Source: UBA1422 sp963676385
GTDB lineage: Bacteria > Bacillota > Clostridia > Peptostreptococcales > Anaerovoracaceae
Direction: 5' to 3'
Assembly (NCBI GenBank): GCA_963676385.2
Contig: CAXXMM010000010.1
Span: forward strand, 1-64,000
Length of the DNA: 64,000 nt
A program made the translations under genes and the position numbers. Shown here one piece after another: positions 52,735 through 61,311 of the stretch (position 1 is its first letter; each line of letters begins with the position of its first letter). The notes under the pieces are model-generated. The model saw nothing but the letters and a program-made list of their open reading frames with translations, searched no databases and had not been told where the DNA came from.

Positions 52735-53697
52735 TTAATTCGTTCTTCTTCTGGCAACCGTTGCCATTCCCACGCCACCTAGGGTAATCAACAAGATGAG
52801 TGGGAACACCATGTCCGCATCCCCGGTTTTGGGAGATTTATCCATTGCAGTTTCGGCGGAAATATCCTTTGTGTCTGTGTCTGTGTCTGGATCATCCACA
52901 ACCGCTTCTTCCATGGCAACTGTAATTTCATAGGTTTCTCCGGGAACCAGTTCCGCCCCGGTGCCATAGTCTCCATTGTTCATGGATGGCCATTCAGGGT
53001 CTCCGCAAGTTATGGTAATTACTGTGCCATCTTCAATGGGAACACCATTCATTAACTTATATACTGTCCCATCAACACTGGTTCTAACCTGATAGTTCAG
53101 ATTAAATGCAATGGGCAATACAAAAAGCTCACTTGTATCTGCCGGAACCGTCAATGTGTATTTATGCACATCCGCGGAGAACTCCGGAGATAAGGTTCCT
53201 TCATCAAACTCAAGTTGCTGCAAAGTTTTATTATTGGCATCTTCCACCGGAGTAAAAATGCTTCCCAAATCGGCTCCCATGCCATCCACAGAATATTGAA
53301 CGGAAATCCAATCTCCATCTTCTGCCGGGGCACTTAATCCGGTTGTGTTAAACCAGTTATCCACTGTAAACATCCATCCGGACCAGCCTCCCGCATCCCC
53401 GGAGGACAATCCTTCAATATCAGTGATATAGCCGGTTGTGGCCCCGGTTACCGATACCCCTGCCGCCTCACAGGCAGCCTGTACCGCTTCTCCCATGGTC
53501 ATGCCAGGGGTTAAGTCCACGTACTCAGTAAAAAGTTCTCCCGTCCAATCTCCTTCATCAAATGTGGTGTTGGAAACCGTAACGATAACAACGCCAGATG
53601 AATCAGAATCATCAACAGCCATTGCGGTGGATGGGATGAAAACCAGCATTAACGCCAAGGTCATCATCACCGCGAATAATTTTTTCGTTCTTTTCAT
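52735..53697 (-). CDS. Cell-wall-anchored DUF4430 protein with SPKTG sorting signal
   Basis: 320 residues. The signal peptide ends near AMAVDD. A DUF4430 (transcobalamin-like beta) domain follows, about residues 35-150, with LTPGMTMGEAVQAACEAAG, GGWSGWMFTVDNW and EDGDWISVQYS. A cadherin-like beta-sandwich type segment comes next (LQQLEFDEGTLSPEFSADV, LTVPADTSEL). The C-terminus has a sortase signal: KSPKTGD, a hydrophobic stretch and ARRRTN. It is the last gene of the riboswitch-controlled operon and a probable substrate of sortase B at 42824. Binding of a corrinoid on the cell surface is inferred. Confidence 0.85.
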   Translation of the reverse strand: MKRTKKLFAVMMTLALMLVFIPSTAMAVDDSDSSGVVIVTVSNTTFDEGDWTGELFTEYVDLTPGMTMGEAVQAACEAAGVSVTGATTGYITDIEGLSSGDAGGWSGWMFTVDNWFNTTGLSAPAEDGDWISVQYSVDGMGADLGSIFTPVEDANNKTLQQLEFDEGTLSPEFSADVHKYTLTVPADTSELFVLPIAFNLNYQVRTSVDGTVYKLMNGVPIEDGTVITITCGDPEWPSMNNGDYGTGAELVPGETYEITVAMEEAVVDDPDTDTDTKDISAETAMDKSPKTGDADMVFPLILLITLGGVGMATVARRRTN

Positions 53698-53741
53698 TGT
53701 TCCCTCCTAATAATAATAATAAAATGCTGAAGCCCCAGAGA

Positions 53742-55919
53742 CTATTTTGCTTTTTTGTAACTGGTGCTGGAATAACTACTGTAATATGTTTTACCGTTGA
53801 CTACCCGGTAAGCAATGATTTTGTAGTAGTACGTTTTGCCGGTGGTAAGTTTCGTGTTGGTCCAAGTTGTTGTGCTGCCGGTTGTAATGGTTTTTACCCT
53901 ATAGTAGGATCCGGACGAAGATGTCTTTCTGTAAATTTTGTACCCCCGGGCACCGGAAATCTTCTTCCAGGTTAGTTTGATTTTATCGGTTCCTGCTGTT
54001 GTGGTAAGGGTTGGCTTGGACAGTTTGGGAATGGCGCTTTTGTATCCGGTGGAGGTAGCGCTGTACGCAATGCTTCCCTTGGTATTTTTGTGGTATCCTC
54101 GAATCTTATAATAATAGGTTTTTCCTGTTGTAAGGCCTGTATTGGTATAGGATACAGTTGCCGCGGATGTCAAGGTTTTGATTTTGCTGTATTTGCCGGA
54201 TTTTGACGTGGCGCGTAAAAGCTCATACCCGGTCACCCCTACTTGTTTTGTCCAACTGAGTTTAATACTGTTGTATCCGGCAGATGCGGCGGACGTAAGG
54301 TTTGGTGTCGTCGTACGGATAAAGATTCCCTGGATGCTGTGCGGGGCTGTCACACCGGCAAACGTGTAACTGCTCTTCTGCCCTTGACTAACCTTATCTA
54401 CTTTCAAATCTGCAATTTTATAACCGGTGGAAGCCTTCAGGGAGAAAGAGGCTGAACCGCCAACCAGAACGGACTTGGTCCCGGTAATGGTTCCTCCTTT
54501 CGAAGCAATGGCTTCCAGTTGATACCCGGCTGTAACAGCCATCAGGTTGCAGGAGTCATTTTTGTAGTAAAAATTCCCCTCATTATCTGTTTCTAACGTA
54601 GAAATACCATAGTTTTGCATGGTTGTGGGCGGCGTGTACAACGTTCCCGACGTTGAGTCGTTTATTGTCTTTGTTGTTGTTCCTGCAACATCGTTGATTT
54701 CCATCATGTAAATCCCACCGGGCAGCTGATTATAGGTCATGTAAAGGTACAATTTGCCGCTTGTTTCCCGAGCTGTGGAAAGAACCATCTCTGATTGTAC
54801 AAAACCGGGTGTCGCGGCACTATCATCCACGGATAATGTTGCTCCATTAATCACTTTTACTGCATGCCCCGTAGTGCCAAAAGGTGTTGAGCCTTGGATT
54901 CCAACATATACCTTACCCTTATAAACCGTTGGGGTTCCAGTGGTATTCCCCCCCAATTCCATATAGGTTAATCCGCCACTAACAACTTTCCCATCTTCCC
55001 CCAAAACAACCTTGTATAAGCGTCCGGCTCGAGAAGTGAAATAGTAGGCATCAGTCTGACTGTCATACGCAACCCCGGAACGAACGTCGCCGTACAGGGT
55101 TTGGGTGTCAATCACCGGAGAATCAGCAGATCCCTTCCCGGCGTCCTTAAAGGCCTTTCCTTTCATACAAGAAAACAATTTGGATCCGTTTGTTGAAGTT
55201 AAATATCCGCTGCTTCCATCTTCTGATCCAAACAGCACATAGTCCCCTGCTACATTGGCTTCCGACCAATAAAATCCCCCTGTATGAGCCACCGTCCATG
55301 TGGGCGTTTTCACTTCTGTTGCGGTTGCTGAATTTGTGTCTCCTGCCGAATAGCAGAAAAAATACCCGTCGGTTTTGTCTGTCTTCCACGTACCAAAATA
55401 GAGATATCCGTTATCATATGTGACCCGGGAAAGACAACTCTGCCCAACGTATTTTTGGGTTACCCAAAGAGACTTCATGGTATCCGCATCTATGGCTTGA
55501 ACCCGTCCCTCACTGATTGGTGCGAAAATTATGTTTTTGCCGTCTACATTTTCCGCATAGGTTAAGGCCGCCGTTGCATAGCCAAAGGTATCCGCCAACG
55601 TTAGCTTCCCAACTTCTGCCCCGGTGTTCTTATCAAGTTTCCGCAAAGTTTGGTTTGTCCCCACATAGACATAATCTTCATGAACCAACGGTGGTGTGGG
55701 GGCATCTGTATAGCCGGTCCCAAGATTTAATGACCACTTCAATCCCCCGTAATTCAGTTGGGTGGGAAATGAGGATGTTGTCACGGACCCATGTACTGTA
55801 GGAATGCCAAACCCTGCTGTGGCTACCATCAAAGTCAAAGCAATACAAAATCCCTTGATGGCCCACTGATGTTTTCGTTTCATTTTGTTCTCCATTTCCA
55901 GCTTCCTATTGTTCTCCAT
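53742..55919 (-). CDS. Secreted PQQ-like beta-propeller and FN3 protein
   Basis: 725 residues. After a signal peptide (WAIKGFCIALTLMVATAG), residues ~45-470 consist of propeller repeats of the PQQ type (PPLVHEDYVYVGTNQTLRKL is one blade). A ~70-residue module with GGTITGTKSVLVGGSASFSL follows, then two fibronectin type III domains from about 545 and 640, each ending in LTTGKTYYYKI. No anchor motif is seen, so it is released or held non-covalently. Two start sites are possible: 55919 (GGAGG upstream) and 55883; the stretch between them is a near-duplicate of itself. It lies between ECF transporter genes and the anchored DUF4430 gene. Confidence 0.8.
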   Translation of the reverse strand: MENNRKLEMENKMKRKHQWAIKGFCIALTLMVATAGFGIPTVHGSVTTSSFPTQLNYGGLKWSLNLGTGYTDAPTPPLVHEDYVYVGTNQTLRKLDKNTGAEVGKLTLADTFGYATAALTYAENVDGKNIIFAPISEGRVQAIDADTMKSLWVTQKYVGQSCLSRVTYDNGYLYFGTWKTDKTDGYFFCYSAGDTNSATATEVKTPTWTVAHTGGFYWSEANVAGDYVLFGSEDGSSGYLTSTNGSKLFSCMKGKAFKDAGKGSADSPVIDTQTLYGDVRSGVAYDSQTDAYYFTSRAGRLYKVVLGEDGKVVSGGLTYMELGGNTTGTPTVYKGKVYVGIQGSTPFGTTGHAVKVINGATLSVDDSAATPGFVQSEMVLSTARETSGKLYLYMTYNQLPGGIYMMEINDVAGTTTKTINDSTSGTLYTPPTTMQNYGISTLETDNEGNFYYKNDSCNLMAVTAGYQLEAIASKGGTITGTKSVLVGGSASFSLKASTGYKIADLKVDKVSQGQKSSYTFAGVTAPHSIQGIFIRTTTPNLTSAASAGYNSIKLSWTKQVGVTGYELLRATSKSGKYSKIKTLTSAATVSYTNTGLTTGKTYYYKIRGYHKNTKGSIAYSATSTGYKSAIPKLSKPTLTTTAGTDKIKLTWKKISGARGYKIYRKTSSSGSYYRVKTITTGSTTTWTNTKLTTGKTYYYKIIAYRVVNGKTYYSSYSSTSYKKAK

Positions 55920-55929
55920 TTCCAGCCTC

Positions 55930-57477
55930 CTATCCGGTTTGCCTTAGCAGCCCGTATTTTTGTTGCACTCGCTCTATTTTTTCGGTCATGGGACGGGTTA
56001 AAATCATTAAAAAGAATACCGTTGCCACTGCCAAAATAATGTTAAATACAAACCCGGTTCCATACACTGTCATTATCATTGCAAAGGTCGGGTAGGCCGT
56101 CATGCCCAAAACCGTCCATAAATCCGTGATGCCCCCGTGAAGTAAAAAGACTGCCAAAACACCATAGATGGATAAGGCGACAGGGCTTTTGCTTTTTAAC
56201 AAATTGGCGGCCAGAAGTCCGGCAAAAAATCCAATCAACCCCCATGCCAACATTTGGAAAGGGGTCCACGGACCTTGCCCAAACAGAAAATTCGAAACAA
56301 AGGCGGACATGGATCCAACTAAAAATCCACTTTGCGCCCCCAGGCAGACACCGGCGATAATAATCACCGCAATGAGTGGTTTGAACTGGGGCACCATGAA
56401 AAACGCCGCCCGAGATGCCACTGCAAGGGCAATCATAACTGCAATCAGCACCACTTCCCGGGCCTGCGGCTTCCGGCTTTCAAAACTAAAGTAAAAGGGC
56501 ACCATAATATAAAAAATCATCAACAAACTGCTAATTAAGTAGCCGTTATCGCCGGGTATTTTCAAGCCGGCATAAATGGTAATGGGCATACAAATCCACA
56601 TTAGAATCGTCGTCAGCTTTCGCCGGGTCTTGGACGGCGAATTTATGGTCTTCTTCCCATCTTTATCTGGCAAAGATGGGGCAAAACAATCTGTTTTTTG
56701 GGATGGCGCGGGTGTTACTGCGTCTTTTTCATTGGGTGTGACCCCTGCATCTTTCTCACTGGATGTGCACTCTGCTGTCTTTTTCGGATTCTCCAAATTA
56801 CGAAGACACAACTCTGCAACATCTTTGGGGGTAACCGCATTATAAAATATATGCCGTGACATTCGGTTGGATGCCGTGGTATAAAAACTGTTCCCGGAAA
56901 AAAACTTTCTTGGCGCGTTGGTGGTGGAAATTGCTCCATCAAAAAACATGGCGCATCGATCCGCATACTTGCCGCAAAATTCTATGTCATGAGATACCAT
57001 AATGACGGTAGCCCCATTTTCCGTACATCGGCGCAAAATTTCCGCCAGTTTATTTTTAAAATGGTTGTCCAAGCCCTTTGTGGGTTCATCAAGCAAAATG
57101 ATTTTTGGGTTCAACAGGAGAATCTTAGCCAGCGCCGCACGTTGCTGCTCCCCGCCGGACACATCATAAGGATGGGCCTCCAATAAATGTTCAATTTCCA
57201 CTAATTGGGCGATTTCCTTGACCCGCTCATTCTTTTCATCCTCCGGCAGATTTCTTCCCACCAAAACTTCCATCAGGTCGGCGCCAATGGTTTTTTCCAC
57301 AAAAATCGCCTGGGCGTTTTGGGGCAACACCCCTACCATACCTTCTCCCCTTTGCTTGGTTTTTCGTTGCTTCCAAGATTCCAAGGAAAGGTGGACTTTG
57401 CCTCGAACCGGCTGTTTCAATCCGCTGATCAAAGACAAGGCCGTGGTTTTTCCCGTGCCGTTCCTCCAACAATACAA
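55930..57477 (-). CDS. Second ATPase domain plus S component of a fused ECF transporter (frameshifted part)
   Basis: This frame continues the upstream ATPase gene after a one-base loss. Residues ~1-200 are the second ABC ATPase: Walker A remainder GTGKTTALSLISG, signature DVSGGEQQRAALAK, Walker B KIILLDEPTKGLD. A linker rich in Lys, Pro and Ser follows (~220-300), then a membrane domain of five to six helices (LTTILMWICMPITIYAG, VVLIAVMIALAVASRAAF, FGQGPWTPFQMLAWGLIGFFAG) typical of ECF S components. The apparent start (TTG, 57477) lacks a real ribosome site, so on its own this part is probably not translated. The riboswitch suggests a corrinoid substrate. Confidence 0.8.
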   Translation of the reverse strand: MYCWRNGTGKTTALSLISGLKQPVRGKVHLSLESWKQRKTKQRGEGMVGVLPQNAQAIFVEKTIGADLMEVLVGRNLPEDEKNERVKEIAQLVEIEHLLEAHPYDVSGGEQQRAALAKILLLNPKIILLDEPTKGLDNHFKNKLAEILRRCTENGATVIMVSHDIEFCGKYADRCAMFFDGAISTTNAPRKFFSGNSFYTTASNRMSRHIFYNAVTPKDVAELCLRNLENPKKTAECTSSEKDAGVTPNEKDAVTPAPSQKTDCFAPSLPDKDGKKTINSPSKTRRKLTTILMWICMPITIYAGLKIPGDNGYLISSLLMIFYIMVPFYFSFESRKPQAREVVLIAVMIALAVASRAAFFMVPQFKPLIAVIIIAGVCLGAQSGFLVGSMSAFVSNFLFGQGPWTPFQMLAWGLIGFFAGLLAANLLKSKSPVALSIYGVLAVFLLHGGITDLWTVLGMTAYPTFAMIMTVYGTGFVFNIILAVATVFFLMILTRPMTEKIERVQQKYGLLRQTG

Positions 57478-58481
57478 AATATTTCCCCGGAGAAGACTTT
57501 CATGGAAAGCCCTTTAATAACATCTTTGTCGTCTCTGGCGTAGCGGTACCATACATCGGACAGCTCAACAATGGGGGTTTCCCCTTGATAATCCGGTTCA
57601 TCCACCGCCAAAATCTCCCGATAGGAAGGCATTGACGCTTCAAATAAATCAGAAAGCCACTCCCGCCCTTCTTTTACGTCTACCGGGCAAGGCAAATCCC
57701 TTCCGTAGCCGTTGCTGTACACCATGGCATAGGCCTGAAGGGGTGCCGGCATTCCTTCAAACATGTGGTGCTCCATCTGGGCCAAAATAGCACCCACATT
57801 GGCGGGTATATCGTCAATAATGATTTTTCCTTCATCCATTACCACCGCTCGGTTGGCCAAGGGAAGAATTTCATCCAGTCGGTGTTCTGTCATAATCACC
57901 GTAGTGCCGATTTCCCGATTTACTTTTCGAACAGTATCCAAAAACTCCCCGGCTGCAATGGGATCCAACTGGGATGTGGGTTCGTCCAATACCAATACGT
58001 CCGGTTGCATTACCATTACCGCTGCCAAATTCAATATTTGCTTCTGGCCGCCGGACAACTCATTGACGTTTTTCTCAAACCAAGTTTGAATGCCAAAATA
58101 ACTGGCCATCTCTGCCACACGAACACGGATGGTTTTGGTATCCAGCCCTAAGTTTTCGAGGCCAAAGGCCAATTCATGCCACACTTTGTCTGTAACCAAT
58201 TGATTGTCCGGGTTTTGGAGAACATACCCAATTCTTCCCGCCTGCTCCCGTTGACTAACAGTTTCAAGAGCTCTGCCATCAAAACAGACTTCCCCGGATC
58301 GCTGCCCATAGGGCGTCAATACGGTTTTCAAATTCCGCAGCAACGTGGTCTTGCCGCAGCCGGATTTTCCGCACAGCACAACTAACTCCCCACGGTTCAA
58401 TGTAAGATTCACATCTATGAGAGCCGGCGTTTTGGCACCTGAGTAGGTAAAATTTAGATTTCTGATTGCAAATGTTTCCAC
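57429..58481 (-). CDS. First ATPase domain of a fused ECF transporter (EcfA-like, frameshifted at its end)
   Basis: Residues 1-~230 form a full EcfA/CbiO-type ATPase: Walker A VVLCGKSGCGKTTLL, Q-loop YVLQNPDNQLV, signature NELSGGQKQILNLA, Walker B VLVLDEPTSQLD, and a switch His in MTEHRLDEIL. A linker leads into a second ATPase (VELSDVWYRYA...IFCIVGG), which stops at 57429 because one A is missing in the second Walker A (GGAGGAACGG at 57458-57467; one extra A restores GGNGTGKTT). It overlaps ecfT by 28 bases. Confidence 0.88.
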   Translation of the reverse strand: METFAIRNLNFTYSGAKTPALIDVNLTLNRGELVVLCGKSGCGKTTLLRNLKTVLTPYGQRSGEVCFDGRALETVSQREQAGRIGYVLQNPDNQLVTDKVWHELAFGLENLGLDTKTIRVRVAEMASYFGIQTWFEKNVNELSGGQKQILNLAAVMVMQPDVLVLDEPTSQLDPIAAGEFLDTVRKVNREIGTTVIMTEHRLDEILPLANRAVVMDEGKIIIDDIPANVGAILAQMEHHMFEGMPAPLQAYAMVYSNGYGRDLPCPVDVKEGREWLSDLFEASMPSYREILAVDEPDYQGETPIVELSDVWYRYARDDKDVIKGLSMKVFSGEIFCIVGGTAREKPRPCL

Positions 58482-59344
58482 TTAAGTGCCTCCATGAGAT
58501 TAAGTAATATTGGAGCAAAACAAAACAGTGCGTAGGTCAGTGCAAAAATCCCTTCCAAGGGGCTTGCTTCCACCATTACAATGGTGGGGTAACAGGAAAA
58601 TAAATTTTGTCCGGTTGCGGTCGCTGCCACAGAGAGTCCTAACAAAATGCACAATACGATGGCCAACCCCATATCTCGTTTCGTCAATCCATAGGGCACA
58701 TAGGCGGAGCGATTGCGAAGACCATACCCTCGTGATTTCATTGAATCTGAAGTGTCAATGGCATTTTCCAAAGACCAAGTGGTCATAATGGATAGCACCT
58801 TCATCCCATGTCTGATTTTTTCCCACAGCCGTCCATCGGACACATCATTTCCCACACATTTCTGTGCATCGGAAATCAATCGCATTCTCACGGTAAATCG
58901 CGGAATAAAGCTGAGGACCATGGAAAAAATCAAAGAGCCGGCGGGAATGATTTTTCCAAACAAATGCATGAACTTGTCCCCTGTCATCAGATATTGGTAG
59001 CAATAAAACCACAAAAGCCCTGCGCCGAACATCATTCCTCTGGTAATTCCATAGATGATGGCTTCCATCGTTACCGGGTTATCATGAACGTAAAATAATA
59101 TGGTCACCCCTTGATGAACAAACAAGGGATTTAAGATTGCAGTCAGAACCACCATGGGAACGACAAAAGTCAAAATAAAACGAAACCCTTTTCGCCTTCC
59201 CAAAAATAGTGCATAGCAACCAGCTGATACAAATGAAATGCTAATCCACAAGGGATGCTGCACCATCAATCCCAGAAAAATCGCCCCACAAAGGAAGAAA
59301 AAATTCACAGCAGGATGATAGCCTGCAAACGTGTCTCTTCTCAT
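58454..59344 (-). CDS. ECF transporter T component
   Basis: Transmembrane coupling protein of 296 residues. It has N-terminal hydrophobic helices, then the cytoplasmic coupling region with the conserved Ala-Arg-Gly type motifs, here SDSMKSRGYGLRNRSAY. FSMVLSFIPRFTVRMRLISDA is the other conserved block. EcfT joins the ATPase pair to the S component. It overlaps the lipoprotein gene by 4 bases and the ATPase gene by 28. Confidence 0.9.
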   Translation of the reverse strand: MRRDTFAGYHPAVNFFFLCGAIFLGLMVQHPLWISISFVSAGCYALFLGRRKGFRFILTFVVPMVVLTAILNPLFVHQGVTILFYVHDNPVTMEAIIYGITRGMMFGAGLLWFYCYQYLMTGDKFMHLFGKIIPAGSLIFSMVLSFIPRFTVRMRLISDAQKCVGNDVSDGRLWEKIRHGMKVLSIMTTWSLENAIDTSDSMKSRGYGLRNRSAYVPYGLTKRDMGLAIVLCILLGLSVAATATGQNLFSCYPTIVMVEASPLEGIFALTYALFCFAPILLNLMEALKWKHLQSEI

Positions 59345-60078
59345 AGGTCATTTCCCAGATTCAACGAATAGCCCCAAACGATTTTATCCTTGGCCTTCAC
59401 TGTCTGGCTCCCGCAACTAATGCCGGGTTTTTTGCCGTTCACCAAATAGATCCATCCACTTTTTGAGTTATACGCCTTTTCGTAGATATTTGAAATGCCA
59501 TCCACATATAAGGTCCCCAACGTTTCGGTTCCTTGGGCAGACAACTGTATTTTTTTGCTTTTTGTGATGCGCCGAGTCACATCATACACTGTATCCCCGG
59601 ATTGAAGGGTAACGGTGGTGGTTTTCAGAATAATCCCATTGGCAGGGACTAAGGTTTCAAGCCCGGTATCCGTCAAATCTTCTCCTACCAGCAAAGAGCA
59701 GTTGATTTGAATGGTGCAAGTTTTTGTTGTAGACGTACTTGAGCTGTTGTCCGTATTTGTGTCGGAAGAAGTGGACCCGGTATCGGATTTTGAATCCGAC
59801 TTGGTGGTAGTATCGGAATCTTTGGAACCGGTAGACGTTTTTGAATCGGAAGTTGTCGTTGAATCCTGACTGTCCTGGCTGGTAGCCTTCTCTTCTGTGG
59901 CGTCATCACCGGTGGTTTGCTCCTGATCTTCCACGGTGGTCTGGTTGCCTGCATCTTTATCGCCGGTATCTTTGTCTCCACATCCGGAAAACAAAAACAA
60001 GCCCAGCCCCAAGATCAAAACCAGTACAAGACATTTTGCCAAGTATTTATACGATTTAACAGTGCAATCCGATTTCAT
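59341..60078 (-). CDS. DUF4430 lipoprotein, candidate corrinoid-binding protein
   Basis: 245 residues. Lipobox LFLFSGCG (lipidated Cys near residue 33), then a ~90-residue Asp/Ser/Thr-rich spacer (residues ~35-120). The C-terminal ~125 residues are a DUF4430 domain: LQSGDTVYDVTRRI, LYVDGISNIYEKA, SGWIYLVNGKKPGISC, VKAKDKIVWGY. DUF4430 shares its fold with the beta domain of the mammalian B12 carriers intrinsic factor and transcobalamin. As the first gene after a cobalamin riboswitch and before ECF genes, it is a good candidate for the extracellular receptor. Confidence 0.87.
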   Translation of the reverse strand: MKSDCTVKSYKYLAKCLVLVLILGLGLFLFSGCGDKDTGDKDAGNQTTVEDQEQTTGDDATEEKATSQDSQDSTTTSDSKTSTGSKDSDTTTKSDSKSDTGSTSSDTNTDNSSSTSTTKTCTIQINCSLLVGEDLTDTGLETLVPANGIILKTTTVTLQSGDTVYDVTRRITKSKKIQLSAQGTETLGTLYVDGISNIYEKAYNSKSGWIYLVNGKKPGISCGSQTVKAKDKIVWGYSLNLGNDL

Positions 60079-60119
60079 TTTTCTTCCCTTTCAATACCGC
60101 TCCCTCCATTTTTACAATG

Positions 60120-60324
60120 AAAAAAGCATCCTGTGGAAATAAGACAGAATGCCTATGTGCGTTGCATCGTGTCTATGTATCCACGCCCTGTGGGATCATA
60201 AACTCGGTGAAAAATTTCACCCCTTATTGGCAGGTTTTCCGGCTATAACGGCAGCAAGGTCTGCTCGGGAGTTCCACCCGATTCCCTATTAGTATGTTGC
60301 GCTTCTGCGTCGCACACCAATAAG
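60120..60324 (-). promoter_or_regulatory. Cobalamin riboswitch with terminator expression platform
   Basis: On the minus strand the B12 box AGCCGGAAAACCTGCC is at 60229-60244. Upstream is the core AATAGGGAATCGGGTGG, with a CTCCCGAGCAGACC segment. P1 closes perfectly: CTTATTGG (60317-60324) with CCAATAAG (60223-60230), giving a compact ~102-base aptamer. Downstream are a GGTGAAATTTTTCACC hairpin (60206-60221) and a terminator, GCATTCTGT/ACAGGATGC at 60126-60152 followed by T6. Cobalamin binding would favour the terminator, lowering expression of the operon that starts at 60078. Confidence 0.93.
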
Positions 60325-60522
60325 TAAATATTTATTTGTAGCCTCACTTTATCACAAACTTCATCGGAATACAAGATGAATTACCAACATGGTTCCAGAA
60401 GTAAAATGAAAAACTAAATTCCACTTGGAAATGCGTTGGGAGGGCTGCCTCTGGTCTTGGTTTTTATGCATATGATACTACAGTTACCCCCTGATGTTTT
60501 TTCGACGCGATGCAGTTTTCCC

Positions 60523-60750
60523 TCATATTCCATATATCTTTCGAAACTCCTTGGAATATATGAAGAAGTCATCATTTCCCCCAAGTATTTCATTTTTGTG
60601 TTTATCATAAATTGATTTGGAGCTGATGACCTCGTATACGGTAATATCTTCAGATCCATCAGATCCCTCTCCGCCAATTCCAGAACTGGGGTGCCATCCA
60701 AAAGTGGGCATATTTGACAAAAAAACCAATCCATCCACAGTAACATCCAA
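60523..60750 (-). CDS. Hypothetical short protein or continuation of the upstream gene
   Basis: A 75-residue frame (from TTG at 60750) with protein-like composition: LVFLSNMPTFGWHPSSGIGG and ITVYEVISSKSIYDKHKNE. It is in the same frame as the gene at 60769-61248, separated only by a TAA and six codons, so it may be the end of a longer protein cut by a nonsense mutation. Not recognised. Confidence 0.35.
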   Translation of the reverse strand: MDVTVDGLVFLSNMPTFGWHPSSGIGGEGSDGSEDITVYEVISSKSIYDKHKNEILGGNDDFFIYSKEFRKIYGI

Positions 60751-60768
60751 GGTTCCTATTTCACCGAA

Positions 60769-61248
60769 TTATTTCATAAATGATTTTGCCTTAAAACTTG
60801 GTTTGACACAATGACAGATGCTTTGATAGTATTTTTGTGCGTTCTTTTTCTCAGCATTTGTAATGGATTTTTTAATAGTGATTTCACCTTTTTTATATTT
60901 AAAAGAATCAAGGATAGACAAACCAATCCGAGTAACCCCCTCACCTTCTTCATCATAGGTCACAATCCGGAACATAACATTTTCACTAAGCATAACCTTA
61001 TAAACAGCCCAACCCTGATGCTTCGTAATTTCATAATCGCTTTCTATAAGCGGAAGTCCTTCACTGTCAATTTCCTTATTAAGATTTGCTATGCATTCAT
61101 CTACTGAGACATCAAACACATTGCCTGCCACTTTGATTACAGGCTCTGCTGTAGATCTGTTTTCATAGGGTTTGCCAGTAAAAAAATAAATATACGCAGC
61201 AAGGCCGATTATAATGAGTATCAGAGCGAGTATCCATTTTGGTTTCAT
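60769..61248 (-). CDS. Hypothetical membrane-anchored protein beside orphan RHS tip
   Basis: 159 residues. An N-terminal helix (WILALILIIIGLAAYIYFF) anchors it, with the rest outside. The soluble part has a beta-alpha pattern (VDECIANLNKEIDSEGLPLI, RIVTYDEEGEGVTRIG). Not recognised. It lies 64 bp downstream of an RHS tip on the same strand, as an immunity gene would; this is inference. The reading frame remains open past its TAA for another 80 codons. Confidence 0.5.
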   Translation of the reverse strand: MKPKWILALILIIIGLAAYIYFFTGKPYENRSTAEPVIKVAGNVFDVSVDECIANLNKEIDSEGLPLIESDYEITKHQGWAVYKVMLSENVMFRIVTYDEEGEGVTRIGLSILDSFKYKKGEITIKKSITNAEKKNAQKYYQSICHCVKPSFKAKSFMK

Positions 61249-61311
61249 AAATGTGCACCTTTTTCCTTTAAAATAAAATCTTAACTAAATTGTATTTCTC
61301 TAAAGCTAACT

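Noticed and set aside
60329..60357. Promoter TTGTGA-17-TAAATA for the riboswitch transcript
   Set aside because: Transcription would start inside the P1 stem, so the box pair is probably coincidental.
60414..60746. 110-codon minus-strand frame overlapping the 60523-60750 frame
   Set aside because: It lies in a different frame with a less protein-like composition and no ribosome site.
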